DNA from: Proteobacteria bacterium HN_bin10
Lineage (GTDB): Bacteria; Pseudomonadota; Alphaproteobacteria; Caulobacterales; Aquidulcibacteraceae
Length of the DNA: 64,000 nucleotides
NCBI GenBank assembly: GCA_002083515.1
Contig: LWDN01000022.1
Location: forward strand, 21,054-85,053
Direction: 5' to 3'
Shown here: positions 50,620 to 60,018 of the stretch, piece by piece
Position numbering within the stretch: the stretch's first letter is position 1
Layout of the letters: each line of letters begins with the position of its first letter
Program-made: the position numbers and the translations under genes
Notes under the pieces: model-generated
Told to the model about the DNA's origin: nothing
The model's input: only the letters and a program-made list of their open reading frames with translations
The model's database searches: none

Positions 50620-52662
50620 TTAAACATCAACATCCGCCACGAACTTCGCGTTCGCTTGTATGTAGTCGAAGCGCTTTTCAGCCTTCTTGCCCATCAGCGT
50701 CTCGATCAGCACTTCGAAATCTGGCGCGCCGTCATCGTCGAGCACGACGCGCGCGAGCGTGCGTGTGGCCGGGTTCATGGTCGTGTCCTTCAGATCGGCG
50801 GGCATCATTTCGCCCAAGCCTTTGAAGCGTGAAATGTCGGTCTTGCGGCCTTTGAATTCGCCGTTGAGCAAAGCTTCCTTGTGGGCGTCGTCGCGGGCGT
50901 AGATGCTCTCCTTGCCGGCGGTGATGCGATAAAGCGGCGGCATCGCCAGATACAAACGCCCGGCGCGGATGAGCTGGGGCATCTGCTTGTGGAAGTAGGT
51001 GATCAGCAGCGAGGCGATGTGGGCGCCGTCGACATCGGCGTCGGTCATGATGATCACCCGCTCGTAGCGCAAATCGTCGAGCTTGAACTTGGCGCCCATC
51101 TGCACGCCGAGCGCCAGCGCCAGATCGGCGAGTTCTTGATTGCCGCTCAGCTTCTCGCCGCCCGCCGACGCGACGTTCAGAATCTTGCCGCGCAACGGCA
51201 GGATGGCTTGCGTCTCGCGGTTGCGCGCTTGCTTGGCCGAACCGCCGGCGCTGTCGCCTTCGACCAGGAAGATTTCGGTGTCCTTCTCACCGGCGCGCGA
51301 GCAATCGGCGAGCTTGCCGGGGAGACGGAGCTTGCGCGTCGCGGTTTGGCGGGAGACTTCCTTTTCCTTGCGCCGGCGCATGCGGTCTTCGGCCTGGGTG
51401 ATGCACCATTCCAACAGACGCGTGGCTTCCTGGGTGTTGGCGGCGAGCCAGTGATCGAACGGATCGCGCACGGCGTTTTCGACGATCTTCGCCGCTTCCG
51501 TTGAGACCAGGCGGCCCTTGGTTTGGCCTTCGAATTGCGGATCGCGGATGAAAACCGAGACGAGCCCGGCGCCGGTGTTCATCACGTCTTCCTGGGTGAT
51601 GACGCTGGCCTTCTTGTTGTTGCGCAGTTCGGCGTAGGCGCGCAGGCCCTTGGCGATGGCCGCGCGGAAGCCGGCTTCGTGGAAGCCGCCGTCCGGCGTG
51701 TAGACGGTGTTGCAATAGGAGCGGAGGAAGCCATCGGCTTCGCCGAAGCCGTCGCTCACCCAAGTGATCGCCCATTCGACTCGCCCGTGCGGGCCGTCCT
51801 TTTCGGTGCGGCCGGCGAACGGCTCGCTGACCACGGCGCGCTTGGTCTTGGTGAGTTCGGAGAGGAAATCGGCAAGCCCGTTGGGAAAATGCAAGATGGC
51901 TTCGGCGGGCGTTTCGTCAGTGATGCGCTCGGGTGCGCACTTCCAACGGATTTGCACGCCGCGCTGCAGGTAGGCCTTCGAGCGCGCCATCTGGAAGAGG
52001 CGCGCCGGCTTGAACGCCGCGCCTTTGCCGAAAATTTCCGCGTCCGGATGGAAACGCACGGTGGTGCCGCGGCGATTGTGGGCGGGTCCGACTTCGACAA
52101 GCTTCGATGTCGGCGCGCCACGCGAGAAGGTCTGCCGATAAAGTTTGCGGTCGCGCGCGACTTCGACCTCAACTTTGTCGCTGAGCGCGTTCACCACCGA
52201 CACGCCGACGCCGTGCAGGCCGCCGCTGGTGTGATAGACCTTGCCCGAGAATTTTCCGCCCGCGTGCAGGACGGTCATGATGATTTCGAGCGCGGACTTC
52301 TTCGGAAACTTCGGGTGCGGATCGACGGGCATGCCGCGCCCGTTATCGGTGACGCGCAGCGTGCCGTCGGCCTCGAGCTCCACTTCGATGCGATCGGCGA
52401 AACCGGCGACGGCCTCGTCCATCGAATTGTCGAGCACTTCAGCGAAGAGGTGATGGAGCGCCCGCTCGTCGACGCCGCCGATATACATGCCTGGGCGCTT
52501 GCGCACCGGCTCCAGGCCTTCGAGGACCTCGATGTCCTTGGCGGTGTAGCCGCCCTGCGCCGCCGGCGGCGGGGGATCGCTGTCGCCGAAGAGACCGCTT
52601 TCCCAGAGCTTTTCGTCGTCGCCGTCTTTGGGCATCGGAGATTTCTTCTGCGCTTGCGCCAT
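50620..52662 (-). CDS. parE: DNA topoisomerase IV subunit B
   Basis: The 680-residue protein starts at ATG 52662. It has the GHKL ATPase motifs (EVLDNSMDEAVAG, TDNGRGMPVD, TSGGLHGVGVSVVNAL), the TOPRIM signature EGDSAGGSAKQ and DADVDGAHIA, and ends KFVADVDV. Length and stretches such as ILPLRGKILNVASAG and QFEGQTKGRL point to ParE rather than the roughly 800-residue alphaproteobacterial GyrB. With ParC it decatenates daughter chromosomes. The last 77 bases are duplicated at 48898. Confidence 0.93.
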   Translation of the reverse strand: MAQAQKKSPMPKDGDDEKLWESGLFGDSDPPPPAAQGGYTAKDIEVLEGLEPVRKRPGMYIGGVDERALHHLFAEVLDNSMDEAVAGFADRIEVELEADGTLRVTDNGRGMPVDPHPKFPKKSALEIIMTVLHAGGKFSGKVYHTSGGLHGVGVSVVNALSDKVEVEVARDRKLYRQTFSRGAPTSKLVEVGPAHNRRGTTVRFHPDAEIFGKGAAFKPARLFQMARSKAYLQRGVQIRWKCAPERITDETPAEAILHFPNGLADFLSELTKTKRAVVSEPFAGRTEKDGPHGRVEWAITWVSDGFGEADGFLRSYCNTVYTPDGGFHEAGFRAAIAKGLRAYAELRNNKKASVITQEDVMNTGAGLVSVFIRDPQFEGQTKGRLVSTEAAKIVENAVRDPFDHWLAANTQEATRLLEWCITQAEDRMRRRKEKEVSRQTATRKLRLPGKLADCSRAGEKDTEIFLVEGDSAGGSAKQARNRETQAILPLRGKILNVASAGGEKLSGNQELADLALALGVQMGAKFKLDDLRYERVIIMTDADVDGAHIASLLITYFHKQMPQLIRAGRLYLAMPPLYRITAGKESIYARDDAHKEALLNGEFKGRKTDISRFKGLGEMMPADLKDTTMNPATRTLARVVLDDDGAPDFEVLIETLMGKKAEKRFDYIQANAKFVADVDV

Positions 52663-52904
52663 GGGTGTCCGCTTTAAGGCGCTTTGCGCCGATGCAGCAA
52701 TGAGGGCTGGTGCGCCACAAGCGAGCAGGCTTCGGTATCCGGGGAGTAAACGCGCCTCGTGGGCGAGGAGACCCGAGCAATTTGTTACGGCGACGGCACG
52801 AATTTGCAGATTCGACACCGCCCGCTGCCGCGGCCTGCTTGCTTTGCGCAGGTCCGCGCCCCTAAAGCTTGCGGTGAGGGACGCCGGATTTCGGAGCAGC
52901 TGGA

Positions 52905-53264
52905 ATGAGAACGCTTGTGTTTGCCGCGGCTTTCGCCGCCGTCGCGTTTACGGCGTACGCCCAGGATATGGGTGCGCCGGATGTGCCGCCGTCCGCTTGC
53001 GAAGCGATTCCACCGGCGCCGACGCCTCCGAACGGCGCGCGCGCCAACGCGACGCAAATACAGGCAGCGGTCGCGCAATATGAGGCTTGGAACGCCTCGG
53101 CGACCGCGATCATGCAGTGCCGTGCGCAAGAAGTCCGCGGCCTGCAGGCGCAGGTTGCGGCTCGCACTGCGGAGTATGACGCGGGCCTTGCTGCAGGGCG
53201 CGATGCCGGCGCGGCGTGGCAGGCGCAGCTTGATGCTTTCCAGGCGCGCCAGAACCGGCGTTAG
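52905..53264 (+). CDS. secreted hypothetical protein, 119 aa
   Basis: A signal peptide (RTLVFAAAFAAVAFTAYAQD, cleavage near AYA-QD) precedes a 100-residue mature part. That part has a Pro-rich opening (DVPPSACEAIPPAPTPP) and a long helix rich in Ala/Gln (VAQYEAWNASATAIMQCRAQEVRGLQAQVAARTAEYD) with two cysteines. This looks like a small periplasmic coiled-coil protein. It is divergent from parE. The family is unknown. Confidence 0.7.
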   Translation: MRTLVFAAAFAAVAFTAYAQDMGAPDVPPSACEAIPPAPTPPNGARANATQIQAAVAQYEAWNASATAIMQCRAQEVRGLQAQVAARTAEYDAGLAAGRDAGAAWQAQLDAFQARQNRR

Positions 53265-53359
53265 CGCTTCTTTTTCCTAATCTGCGAGGCGATCGACCAG
53301 ACGTGGCCGAACGGATCGAGAACGATTCCGAAGCGATCGCCCCAGGACTGCGGGTTCAA
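53261..53359 (-). pseudogene. C-terminal remnant of a VOC/glyoxalase-fold protein
   Basis: On the minus strand a frame reads LNPQSWGDRFGIVLDPFGHVW then SIASQIRKKKR and stop. WGDRFG..DPFGHxWSIA is the conserved C-terminal strand of PhnB-like VOC proteins. Upstream the frame runs into the glnA terminator hairpin with no VOC sequence, so the first three quarters of the gene are absent. The stop overlaps that of the secreted-protein gene. Confidence 0.7.
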
Positions 53360-53385
53360 GCGGCGAGCGGAGGATCGCAAATGCA

Positions 53386-53413
53386 AAGGGCCGGGGATTG
53401 CTCCCCGGCCCTT
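53386..53413 (-). terminator. hairpin terminator of the glnB-glnA operon
   Basis: An 11-bp perfect stem, AAGGGCCGGGG (53386-53396) with CCCCGGCCCTT (53403-53413), and a 6-base loop, begins 22 bases after the glnA stop. On the glnA strand the stem is followed by a moderately T-rich TGCATTTGCG. It is a strong hairpin, but the tract is not a classical uninterrupted T run. Confidence 0.75.
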
Positions 53414-53435
53414 GCTGCTTTCCTGGGCGCGCTGC

Positions 53436-54839
53436 CTATGCCTTGTAATACATGTCGAATTCCACCGGGTGCGGGTGGGTTTCGAAGCGGTCGAGTTCTT
53501 CTTTCTTCAGATCGATGTAGGCGTCGATCAGATCGTCGGTCATGACCCCGCCCTTGAGCAGGAAGTCGCGGTCGGCGTCGAGCGCGTTCATGGCTTGGCG
53601 CAAGCTCGAGCAGACAGTCGGGACGTCCTTCAGCTCTTCCGGCGGCAGATCGTAGAGGTTCTTGTCGAGCGGCTCGCCTGGATGGATCTTCTTCTCGATG
53701 CCGTCGAGGCCCGCCATCAGAAGCGCCACATAGGTCAAGTACATGTTGCCGGCCGGATCGGGGAACCGAACCTCGACGCGCTTGGCCTTGGCGCCGGTGC
53801 CGTGGGGAATGCGGCATGACGCCGAGCGGTTGCGCGCTGAGTAGGCGAGCAACACCGGCGCTTCGTAGCCGGGCACCAGGCGCTTGTAGGAATTGGTGGT
53901 CGAGTTCGCGAACGCATTGATGGCGCGCGCATGCTTGATGACGCCGCCGATGTAGTAGAGGCAGGTTTCGCTGAGATCGGCGTAGCGGTCGCCGGCGAAC
54001 AGATTGTTCGAACCCTTCCAGATCGACATGTGCACGTGCATGCCCGAGCCGTTGTCCTTGAAATAGGGCTTGGGCATGAAGGTCGCCGACTTGCCGTAGG
54101 ACGCGGCCACCTGGTGGATGATGTACTTATACAGGTTCATGTTGTCGGCCATGGTCGTCAGCGTATTGAACTTGAGGCCAAGTTCGTGCTGCGCCGGGGC
54201 GACTTCGTGGTGGTGCTTTTCCGGATTGAGGCCAAGCTGGCCCATGATTTCCAGCATCTCGCCGCGCATGTCCTGCAGCGAGTCGATCGGCGGCACTGGG
54301 AAGTAACCGCCCTTCGGACCCGGGCGGTGGCCGAGATTGCCGCCTTCATAGGCCTTGCCGGTGTTGAACGGCAGTTCGCTTGAATCGAACGAATAGCCGG
54401 TGTTGTGCGGATCGGTTGACCAGCGCACGTCGTCGAACACGAAGAACTCGGCTTCCGGGCCGAAATAAGCGACGTCGCCGGCGCCAGACGATTTCACGTA
54501 GGCTTCGGCGCGCTTGGCGATGCCGCGCGGGCAGCGCGAATAGGGTTGCAACGTGCCGGGTTCGAGAATGTCGCAGAACATCGCCAGCGTGGTCTGCTGG
54601 TAGAACGGATCGATGTGCGCGCCCTTGGGGTCAGGGCGCATGACCATGTCGCTCTCGTTGATCGCCTTCCAGCCGGCGATGGAGGAGCCGTCGAACATCG
54701 TGCCTTCGGTGAAGATGTCCTTGTCGATCATCGACACGTCAAAGGTGACGTGCTGCATCTTGCCGCGCAGGTCGTTGAACCGCAGATCGACGTATTGGAC
54801 TTCCTTGTCCTTGATCAGCTTCAGAACTTCGTCTGACAT
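53436..54839 (-). CDS. glnA: glutamine synthetase type I
   Basis: A 467-residue GSI with FTEGTMFDGSSIAGW, PEAEFFVFDD, NPEKHHHEVAPAQHE and NRSASCRIP motifs and the adenylylation tyrosine in NLYDLPPEEL. It makes glutamine from glutamate and ammonia in the dodecameric cytosolic enzyme, with activity tuned by adenylylation via PII. ATG 54839 begins MSDEVLKLIKDK, as in other alphaproteobacteria. It is co-transcribed with glnB, 94 bases upstream. Confidence 0.97.
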   Translation of the reverse strand: MSDEVLKLIKDKEVQYVDLRFNDLRGKMQHVTFDVSMIDKDIFTEGTMFDGSSIAGWKAINESDMVMRPDPKGAHIDPFYQQTTLAMFCDILEPGTLQPYSRCPRGIAKRAEAYVKSSGAGDVAYFGPEAEFFVFDDVRWSTDPHNTGYSFDSSELPFNTGKAYEGGNLGHRPGPKGGYFPVPPIDSLQDMRGEMLEIMGQLGLNPEKHHHEVAPAQHELGLKFNTLTTMADNMNLYKYIIHQVAASYGKSATFMPKPYFKDNGSGMHVHMSIWKGSNNLFAGDRYADLSETCLYYIGGVIKHARAINAFANSTTNSYKRLVPGYEAPVLLAYSARNRSASCRIPHGTGAKAKRVEVRFPDPAGNMYLTYVALLMAGLDGIEKKIHPGEPLDKNLYDLPPEELKDVPTVCSSLRQAMNALDADRDFLLKGGVMTDDLIDAYIDLKKEELDRFETHPHPVEFDMYYKA

Positions 54840-54933
54840 CGGAAACTCCCCCGAGCATGCTTGTTGATGATGTTGGAGCCCGCGCCGTCTCGGTCCGGTC
54901 GCTGCGCCCACGAATCAATTTGCTCCGGCGGGA

Positions 54934-55272
54934 TCAGACCGCCGCCGGACCGGTTTCGCCAGTGCGGATGCGCACCACTTGTTGGACATCGAGGACGAAA
55001 ATCTTGCCGTCGCCGATCTTGCCGGTTTTCGCGGCCTTCTGGATGGCTTCGAGCGCCGCTTCGACCTGTTCGTCTGAGACGACGACTTCGACCTTCAGCT
55101 TCGGCAGAAAGTCGACCACATACTCGGCGCCGCGATAGAGTTCGGTGTGGCCTTTCTGGCGGCCGAAGCCCTTGGCTTCGACCACGGTCATGCCCTGGAG
55201 CCCAATTTCCTGGAGCGCCTCTTTGACGTCGTCCAATTTGAACGGCTTGATGATGGCCTCGATTTTCTTCAC
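54934..55272 (-). CDS. glnB: nitrogen regulatory protein P-II
   Basis: A 112-residue PII protein, starting at GTG 55272. It has KKIEAIIKPFKLDDVKEAL, the T-loop with uridylylation Y51 (GHTELYRGAEY) and the C-terminal signature GKIGDGKIFVLDV...RIRTGE. It signals glutamine and 2-oxoglutarate levels to glutamine synthetase, NtrB and others. No obvious sigma-54 (TGGC-N8-TTGC) promoter was found in the 164 bases upstream. ptsP at 19588 belongs to the same nitrogen network. Confidence 0.96.
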   Translation of the reverse strand: MKKIEAIIKPFKLDDVKEALQEIGLQGMTVVEAKGFGRQKGHTELYRGAEYVVDFLPKLKVEVVVSDEQVEAALEAIQKAAKTGKIGDGKIFVLDVQQVVRIRTGETGPAAV

Positions 55273-55436
55273 CGGAGCATCCCCTTGGCATGCACGAATT
55301 CTTCGGCCGGTCATGGACGGGCCTGCCTGAGTCTGGAAGTTGGGCAGCTGTGGGTTATCCCGAACTCCCGCCGCGGCGCCTCTTTTTCGGGCGCCATGCT
55401 CAGCCGGGCGGCTGGGGATTTCCAGGGACAGGGTGA

Positions 55437-56009
55437 ATGACGCGATTGTTCTTGGTCCGGCACGGGGAGCCCGAGGCGGCGTGGGGCGGGGCGGTCGACG
55501 ATCCCGGCTTGTCCGAGGCGGGTCGGCGCCAATCGGCCGAAACGGCGGCGGCGCTCGCGGCGCACGGACCGCTCGAGATCGTGTCGTCGCCGATGCGGCG
55601 CTGTCGGGAAACCGCGGCCGCGTACGAGGCGCGAGCCAGCGGTGTCGCGCGTATTGAGCCGCGCGTCAGCGAAGTGGTTGCACCCGCCGGCGTGACCGAT
55701 CGGCGCTCGTGGCTGCGTGAGACCTTTCCCTGGGACGAAGGTTCGCCGCGCCGCGCCTGGGCGAGCGTCGATCCGGCGTTGCGCGCTTGGCGCGACAGCG
55801 TTGTGGCGGCGATGCTGGAGCTGAAGCGCGACAGCGCCGTGTTCTCGCACTTCATCGCCATCAATGCGCTAGCGAGCGCGGCCACGGACAGTGCGGAGAC
55901 AATCGTGTTCGTTCCGGGCTACGCCTCGGTGACGGAATTTGAAGCGCGAGGCGGCGCGTTGCATCTCGTGCGCTTCGGCGCGAGCATGGTGCGGGGCGAG
56001 GTGCGGTGA
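55437..56009 (+). CDS. histidine phosphatase (phosphoglycerate mutase-like)
   Basis: A 190-residue protein with the RHG motif (TRLFLVRHGEPEAAW), a second basic cluster SSPMRRCRETA and a later His in VFSHFIAINALAS that completes the phosphohistidine pocket. The substrate is unknown. It is divergent from glnB across 164 bases and overlaps nnr by 4 bases (GTGA), so it is coupled to it. Confidence 0.88.
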   Translation: MTRLFLVRHGEPEAAWGGAVDDPGLSEAGRRQSAETAAALAAHGPLEIVSSPMRRCRETAAAYEARASGVARIEPRVSEVVAPAGVTDRRSWLRETFPWDEGSPRRAWASVDPALRAWRDSVVAAMLELKRDSAVFSHFIAINALASAATDSAETIVFVPGYASVTEFEARGGALHLVRFGASMVRGEVR

Positions 56010-57478
56010 GCCGCGAGATCATCACCGTCGAACAGATGCGCGCGATCGATGCGGCGAGCGCGCAGGCGGGCGTCGCCACCCGCACGTTGATGGAAAACGC
56101 CGGGCGCGCGGTGGCGGAGGCGATCGTGCAACGCTTCCCGCAGCAACGCACCGCGGTGCTGTGCGGGCCTGGCAATAATGGCGGCGACGGTTGGGTCGCG
56201 GCGCGCGCGTTGCGCCAGATGGGATGGCCGGTCTGGGTGGAGACGCTGGTTCCGCGCGAGGCGCTCACGGGCGACGCCACCAGCGCCGCTGCCGCGTTTG
56301 AGGGCGATGTTTATTCCGTGGGCGAAGACAGTCCGATGGCGGATTTGTTTGTCGATGCGCTGTTTGGCGCGGGGCTTTCGCGCCCGCTCGAAGGCGATTC
56401 CGCGCGGTTAGCTGCCATGCTCCCCGCGTCGCGTGTGGTCGCTGTGGATGTGCCGAGCGGGATCAAGGGCGACGACGGCAACCCGCTGGGCGGCGTGTGT
56501 TTCGAAGCGGCGCTGACGGTGACGTTCGTGCGCAAGAAACCGGCGCATGTGTTGATGCCGGGGCGGGCCTGGTGCGGCGAAGTGGTAGTCGCCGACATTG
56601 GCGCGCCGGAAAGCGTGGTCGCGGCGCAGAACATTACGCTGTTCGAAAATGATCCCTCACTCTGGTCGCTGCCCTGGCCGGAACTCGACACGCACAAGCA
56701 CGAGCGCGGGCATGTCATCGTCGCCAGCGGCGGACGCGCGCGCACCGGCGCCGCGCGGCTCTCGGCGCAAGCGGCGCTGCGCGCGGGCGCAGGGTTGGTG
56801 ACGGTGGTCAGTCCAGGCGATGCAATAGCCGAGAACGCGGCGCAGCTGACGGCGATCATGCTGCGCGAAGCGGACGGGGCGCCGAGCTACGCGGAAGCGG
56901 CGCGAACGGCGCAGGCGATGGTGATCGGACCCGCGTTCGGCGCAAGCGACGCGCACTACAAGCTCTTGTGCGCCGCAGTCGATGCCAAGCCGCGTTGTCC
57001 GCTGGTGCTCGACGCCGATGCGATCACGCTGCTGGCGCCGCTCACCCATGGCCTCGACGCGCGCGATGTGCTGACGCCGCATGTCGGCGAGTTCCGGCGC
57101 GCCTTTCCGGGCATCTGGAGCAACGCCTCCGATCCCATCGAGGCAGCGCGCGCGGCGGCGGCCTATGCGCGCTGTGTTGTACTGCTCAAGGGCGCGTCGA
57201 CCGTGATCGCGGCGCCGGACGGGCGCGTCGTCGCGAACACCACGGGCACGCCGTTTCTGGCCACCGCCGGTTCGGGTGACGTGTTGGCGGGCCTCATCGC
57301 CGGGCTGATCGGGCAGGGCATGGAGAGCTTTGAGGCGGCGTCGGCGGGCGCCTGGCTGCACGGGAAGGCCGGCGAGAGCCTCGGCCCGGGCCTGACCGCG
57401 GACGATCTGCCCGGAATTTTACCGATGTTATTCAATGAATTGGCCCCAAGCGCCCTGCGCCGCAAGCCTCTGAGGTGA
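56006..57478 (+). CDS. nnr: bifunctional NAD(P)H-hydrate epimerase/dehydratase
   Basis: A 490-residue fusion. Residues 1-205 are the epimerase domain (MENAGRAVAEAI, CGPGNNGGDGWVAARAL, VDALFGAGLSR, AVDVPSGI). Residues 215-490 are the ribokinase-like dehydratase (GHVIVASGG, VLDADAITLL, LTPHVGEFRRAF, LKGASTVIAAPDG, TAGSGDVLAGLIAG). It repairs hydrated NADH and NADPH, with ADP as phosphate donor for the dehydratase. It starts at GTG 56006, within the previous gene's stop. The pairing with glnB nearby is common in alphaproteobacteria. Confidence 0.96.
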   Translation: MSREIITVEQMRAIDAASAQAGVATRTLMENAGRAVAEAIVQRFPQQRTAVLCGPGNNGGDGWVAARALRQMGWPVWVETLVPREALTGDATSAAAAFEGDVYSVGEDSPMADLFVDALFGAGLSRPLEGDSARLAAMLPASRVVAVDVPSGIKGDDGNPLGGVCFEAALTVTFVRKKPAHVLMPGRAWCGEVVVADIGAPESVVAAQNITLFENDPSLWSLPWPELDTHKHERGHVIVASGGRARTGAARLSAQAALRAGAGLVTVVSPGDAIAENAAQLTAIMLREADGAPSYAEAARTAQAMVIGPAFGASDAHYKLLCAAVDAKPRCPLVLDADAITLLAPLTHGLDARDVLTPHVGEFRRAFPGIWSNASDPIEAARAAAAYARCVVLLKGASTVIAAPDGRVVANTTGTPFLATAGSGDVLAGLIAGLIGQGMESFEAASAGAWLHGKAGESLGPGLTADDLPGILPMLFNELAPSALRRKPLR

Positions 57479-57554
57479 TCGCCGCTGTATTGCCGCCGGA
57501 ATTTGCGTTAACCGTGGGCCTTGGGACGCGGCGCTCCGGTTCAGGGGGAATTGT

Positions 57555-58238
57555 ATGGTTTGGTGGTGGTGGATCATTCCCGGCTTCGTGGCCGTGATCG
57601 GTCTGGCCTTTGCGCTGAGCGGGCTTGGCTGGATGTTTCGCGGCCGGCCGTTCAAAGGCGGGCGCGGCGTGCTTGGCGGAGCTTTGTTCCTGGGCATCGG
57701 CGCGCTGGTTGGGCTCTTGGGCCTCAACGTGCAGACCTATCACCGGCTGACCTACGACCGCCCGGTTGCAACGATTGAACTCACGCAGAAGGGGCCGCAA
57801 CTTTTCGAGGCCGTGGTTGTCGAGCCGCCCACCGAACAGGATCCGGAGGGCATTACCCGCACCTTCGAGGTGCATGGCGACGAATGGCGCATGGAAGCCC
57901 GCGTATTGCGCTGGAAGCCTTGGGCCAATGTCATGGGTCTAGACTCCCAGTATCGCCTGGATCGCTTTTCCGGACGCTACACCGACACCCAACAAGAGCT
58001 GAACGCGGAGCGCAGCGCCTACGATATCCGCCCGACCCGCCAATCCGGCATCGATCTGTGGCCGTTGGCGCGCGATTACAGCAAGTACGCTCCGCTGGTG
58101 GACACGCTCTATGGCTCCGGCGCCTATATGCCGATGGCCGACGGCGCCCGTTACGAAGTGCGCATCACGCAAAATGGTCTGATCGCGCGCCCGACCAACG
58201 AAGTGGCGGCGGAGGCGTCCTCGAGCGGCTGGAATTAG
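57555..58238 (+). CDS. hypothetical bitopic or two-helix membrane protein
   Basis: A 227-residue protein. Two hydrophobic helices lie at residues 3-28 (VWWWWIIPGFVAVIGLAFALSG) and 38-60 (GVLGGALFLGIGALVGLLGL). A periplasmic domain of about 160 residues follows (TYDRPVATIELTQKGPQLFEAVVVEPP; GLDSQYRLDRFSGRYTDTQQE). It is seen among alphaproteobacteria as a conserved uncharacterised protein. The C-terminal region contains no cysteine. Its role is unknown. Confidence 0.75.
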   Translation: MVWWWWIIPGFVAVIGLAFALSGLGWMFRGRPFKGGRGVLGGALFLGIGALVGLLGLNVQTYHRLTYDRPVATIELTQKGPQLFEAVVVEPPTEQDPEGITRTFEVHGDEWRMEARVLRWKPWANVMGLDSQYRLDRFSGRYTDTQQELNAERSAYDIRPTRQSGIDLWPLARDYSKYAPLVDTLYGSGAYMPMADGARYEVRITQNGLIARPTNEVAAEASSSGWN

Positions 58239-58294
58239 GTGATCGCGGGCGCTGGACGGTCGCTTCGGCACCCCCTAGAGGACGGCGCCTTCCA

Positions 58295-58379
58295 GCGGAC
58301 GTGGCGGAACTGGTAGACGCACTGGATTTAGGTTCCAGCGCCGCAAGGCGTCCGGGTTCGAGTCCCGGCGTCCGCACCA
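58295..58379 (+). tRNA. tRNA-Leu (anticodon UAG)
   Basis: An 85-base gene with acceptor stem GCGGACG/CGTCCGC, long variable arm, and anticodon arm CTGGA-TTTAGGT-TCCAG giving TAG. The T arm reads GGGTTCGAGTCCC and CCA is encoded. It decodes CUA and, with wobble, other CUN codons. It sits just upstream of tig. Confidence 0.97.
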
Positions 58380-58534
58380 TCCTAGGCTCGCGGAGCGCGT
58401 ATTAGCTTACGCCCCTTGGGGCATTCCCGCCCGTGGACTCTGCCGGGGCGGGATGCCATAAGCCCGCCTTTCCTGAATTTGCGCTTGCGGCGGCGGTCCT
58501 GCAGCCCAGGCGCGCATGGTCGAAAGCACGTCTT

Positions 58535-59914
58535 ATGCAGCTCACCGAGAGCCGGTCCGAGGGTCTTTTCCGGGTTTACGATATAGTCGTCCCGGCCGCC
58601 GAATTGCAGCAGCAGCTCGCCGCCAAGATCGCCGAAGTGCAGCCGCGCGTGCGCATCAACGGCTTCCGCCCGGGCAAGGTGCCGGTGAGCCACATCCGCA
58701 AGGTCTACGGGCCGGGCATGATGCAGGACATCATCAACGAGACGGTGCAGAAATCGACCCGCGAAGGTTTGGCCAACGTGCGCGCCGCGTCCGAGCCCTC
58801 GCTCGATCTGAAGAGCGACATCAACAAGGTCATCGCCGGGGGAGAAGACCTGAAGTTCGAATTGTCGCTGGAGGTGATGCCCGACTTTGAGCCGGCCGAT
58901 CTGAAGTCGATCAAGATCACCCGCCCAATCGCGGCCGTCAGCGACGAACAAGTGAACGAGGCACTCACCGAACTGGCGAAGGCGCAGCGCGGCTTTGAAG
59001 AGAAGCAGGGCGCCGCCGCCGAAGGCGATCAACTGGTCATCGATTTTCTCGGCCGCATCGACGGCGAGCCGTTCGACGGGGGCGCCGCTAACGACGCTGA
59101 GATGATCATCGGCGCCAACCGCTTCATTCCTGGTTTCGAAGAGCAGCTCGTCGGCGCCAAGGCCGGCGACGAGCGGACGCTTAAGGTCACCTTCCCGGAG
59201 GACTATCCGGTCGCTTCGCTCAAGGGCAAAGCTGCTGAGTTCGAAACCAAAGTAAGGACCGTGCGCGGTCCCAAGCAGGGCGAACCCGACGATGCGTGGG
59301 CGACGCAACTCGGTTTCGAAAGCTTGAACGCGGTCAAGGATGCGTTGCGCCAGCGCATCGAAAGCGATCACAACCAGCAATCGCGCGCCAAGGCCAAGCG
59401 GCAATTGTTCGACCAGCTCGACGGCGCCCACGATTTCGAATTGCCGCCACGCATGGTCGAAGCCGAGTTCAGCCAGATATGGCGCCAGATCGAGCAGGAT
59501 CGCGCGCAGGGCCGCCTCGATCCGTCCGACGAGGGCAAGTCGGACGACGAGTTGAAGGCCGAATACCGCGATATCGCCGAGCGCCGGGTGCGGCTCGGCC
59601 TGCTGCTGGCCGAGATCGGCCGGCGCCACAAACTTGAGGTGTCCGACGAGGAAGTGGGGCGCGCCATCGCCGCTCAGGCGCGTAACTTCCCGGGCCAGGA
59701 ACAGCAGGTGTTCGAAGCCTACCGGCGCAATCCGCAACTGGTCGCCCAGGTGCGCGCGCCGCTCTACGAGGAGAAGGTGGTCGACTACATGATGGAGTTG
59801 ATCAGCGTCACCAATCAGAGCGTCAGCCGCGAAGAGCTGTTCGCCGAGGACGATCCGCCGGTCGCCGCGCCCAAGAAAGCCAAGAAAAGCAAGGCCGCTA
59901 AGGCTGAAGTCTAA
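58535..59914 (+). CDS. tig: trigger factor
   Basis: The 459-residue protein has the ribosome-binding domain signature GFRPGKVPVSHIRKVYG (about 43-60), a FKBP-type PPIase domain at about 150-245 (GDQLVIDFLGRIDGEPFDGG; FIPGFEEQLVGAKAGDE) and a C-terminal helical chaperone domain, ending in a Lys/Ala-rich tail (KKAKKSKAAKAEV). It folds nascent chains at the ribosome exit. ATG 58535 begins MQLTESRSEGLFRVYD. Confidence 0.96.
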   Translation: MQLTESRSEGLFRVYDIVVPAAELQQQLAAKIAEVQPRVRINGFRPGKVPVSHIRKVYGPGMMQDIINETVQKSTREGLANVRAASEPSLDLKSDINKVIAGGEDLKFELSLEVMPDFEPADLKSIKITRPIAAVSDEQVNEALTELAKAQRGFEEKQGAAAEGDQLVIDFLGRIDGEPFDGGAANDAEMIIGANRFIPGFEEQLVGAKAGDERTLKVTFPEDYPVASLKGKAAEFETKVRTVRGPKQGEPDDAWATQLGFESLNAVKDALRQRIESDHNQQSRAKAKRQLFDQLDGAHDFELPPRMVEAEFSQIWRQIEQDRAQGRLDPSDEGKSDDELKAEYRDIAERRVRLGLLLAEIGRRHKLEVSDEEVGRAIAAQARNFPGQEQQVFEAYRRNPQLVAQVRAPLYEEKVVDYMMELISVTNQSVSREELFAEDDPPVAAPKKAKKSKAAKAEV

Positions 59915-60018
59915 ACCTTAACGGCGCGTGCAGCAGGCAGGACTTGCGGCGCGCCCTCAAGCGTCAAATATGGGTCGCGTCGGATAAGGCCGATTCCGGC
60001 CGCCGTCGAAAGGTCGCC

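Noticed and set aside
50620..52662. gyrB as the identity of this topoisomerase gene
   Set aside because: At 680 residues, and with QFEGQTKGRL and ILPLRGKILNVASAG segments, it fits ParE; alphaproteobacterial GyrB is about 120 residues longer.
55273..55436. Sigma-54 promoter for glnB
   Set aside because: No TGGC-N8-TTGC pattern could be found on the glnB strand in this gap.
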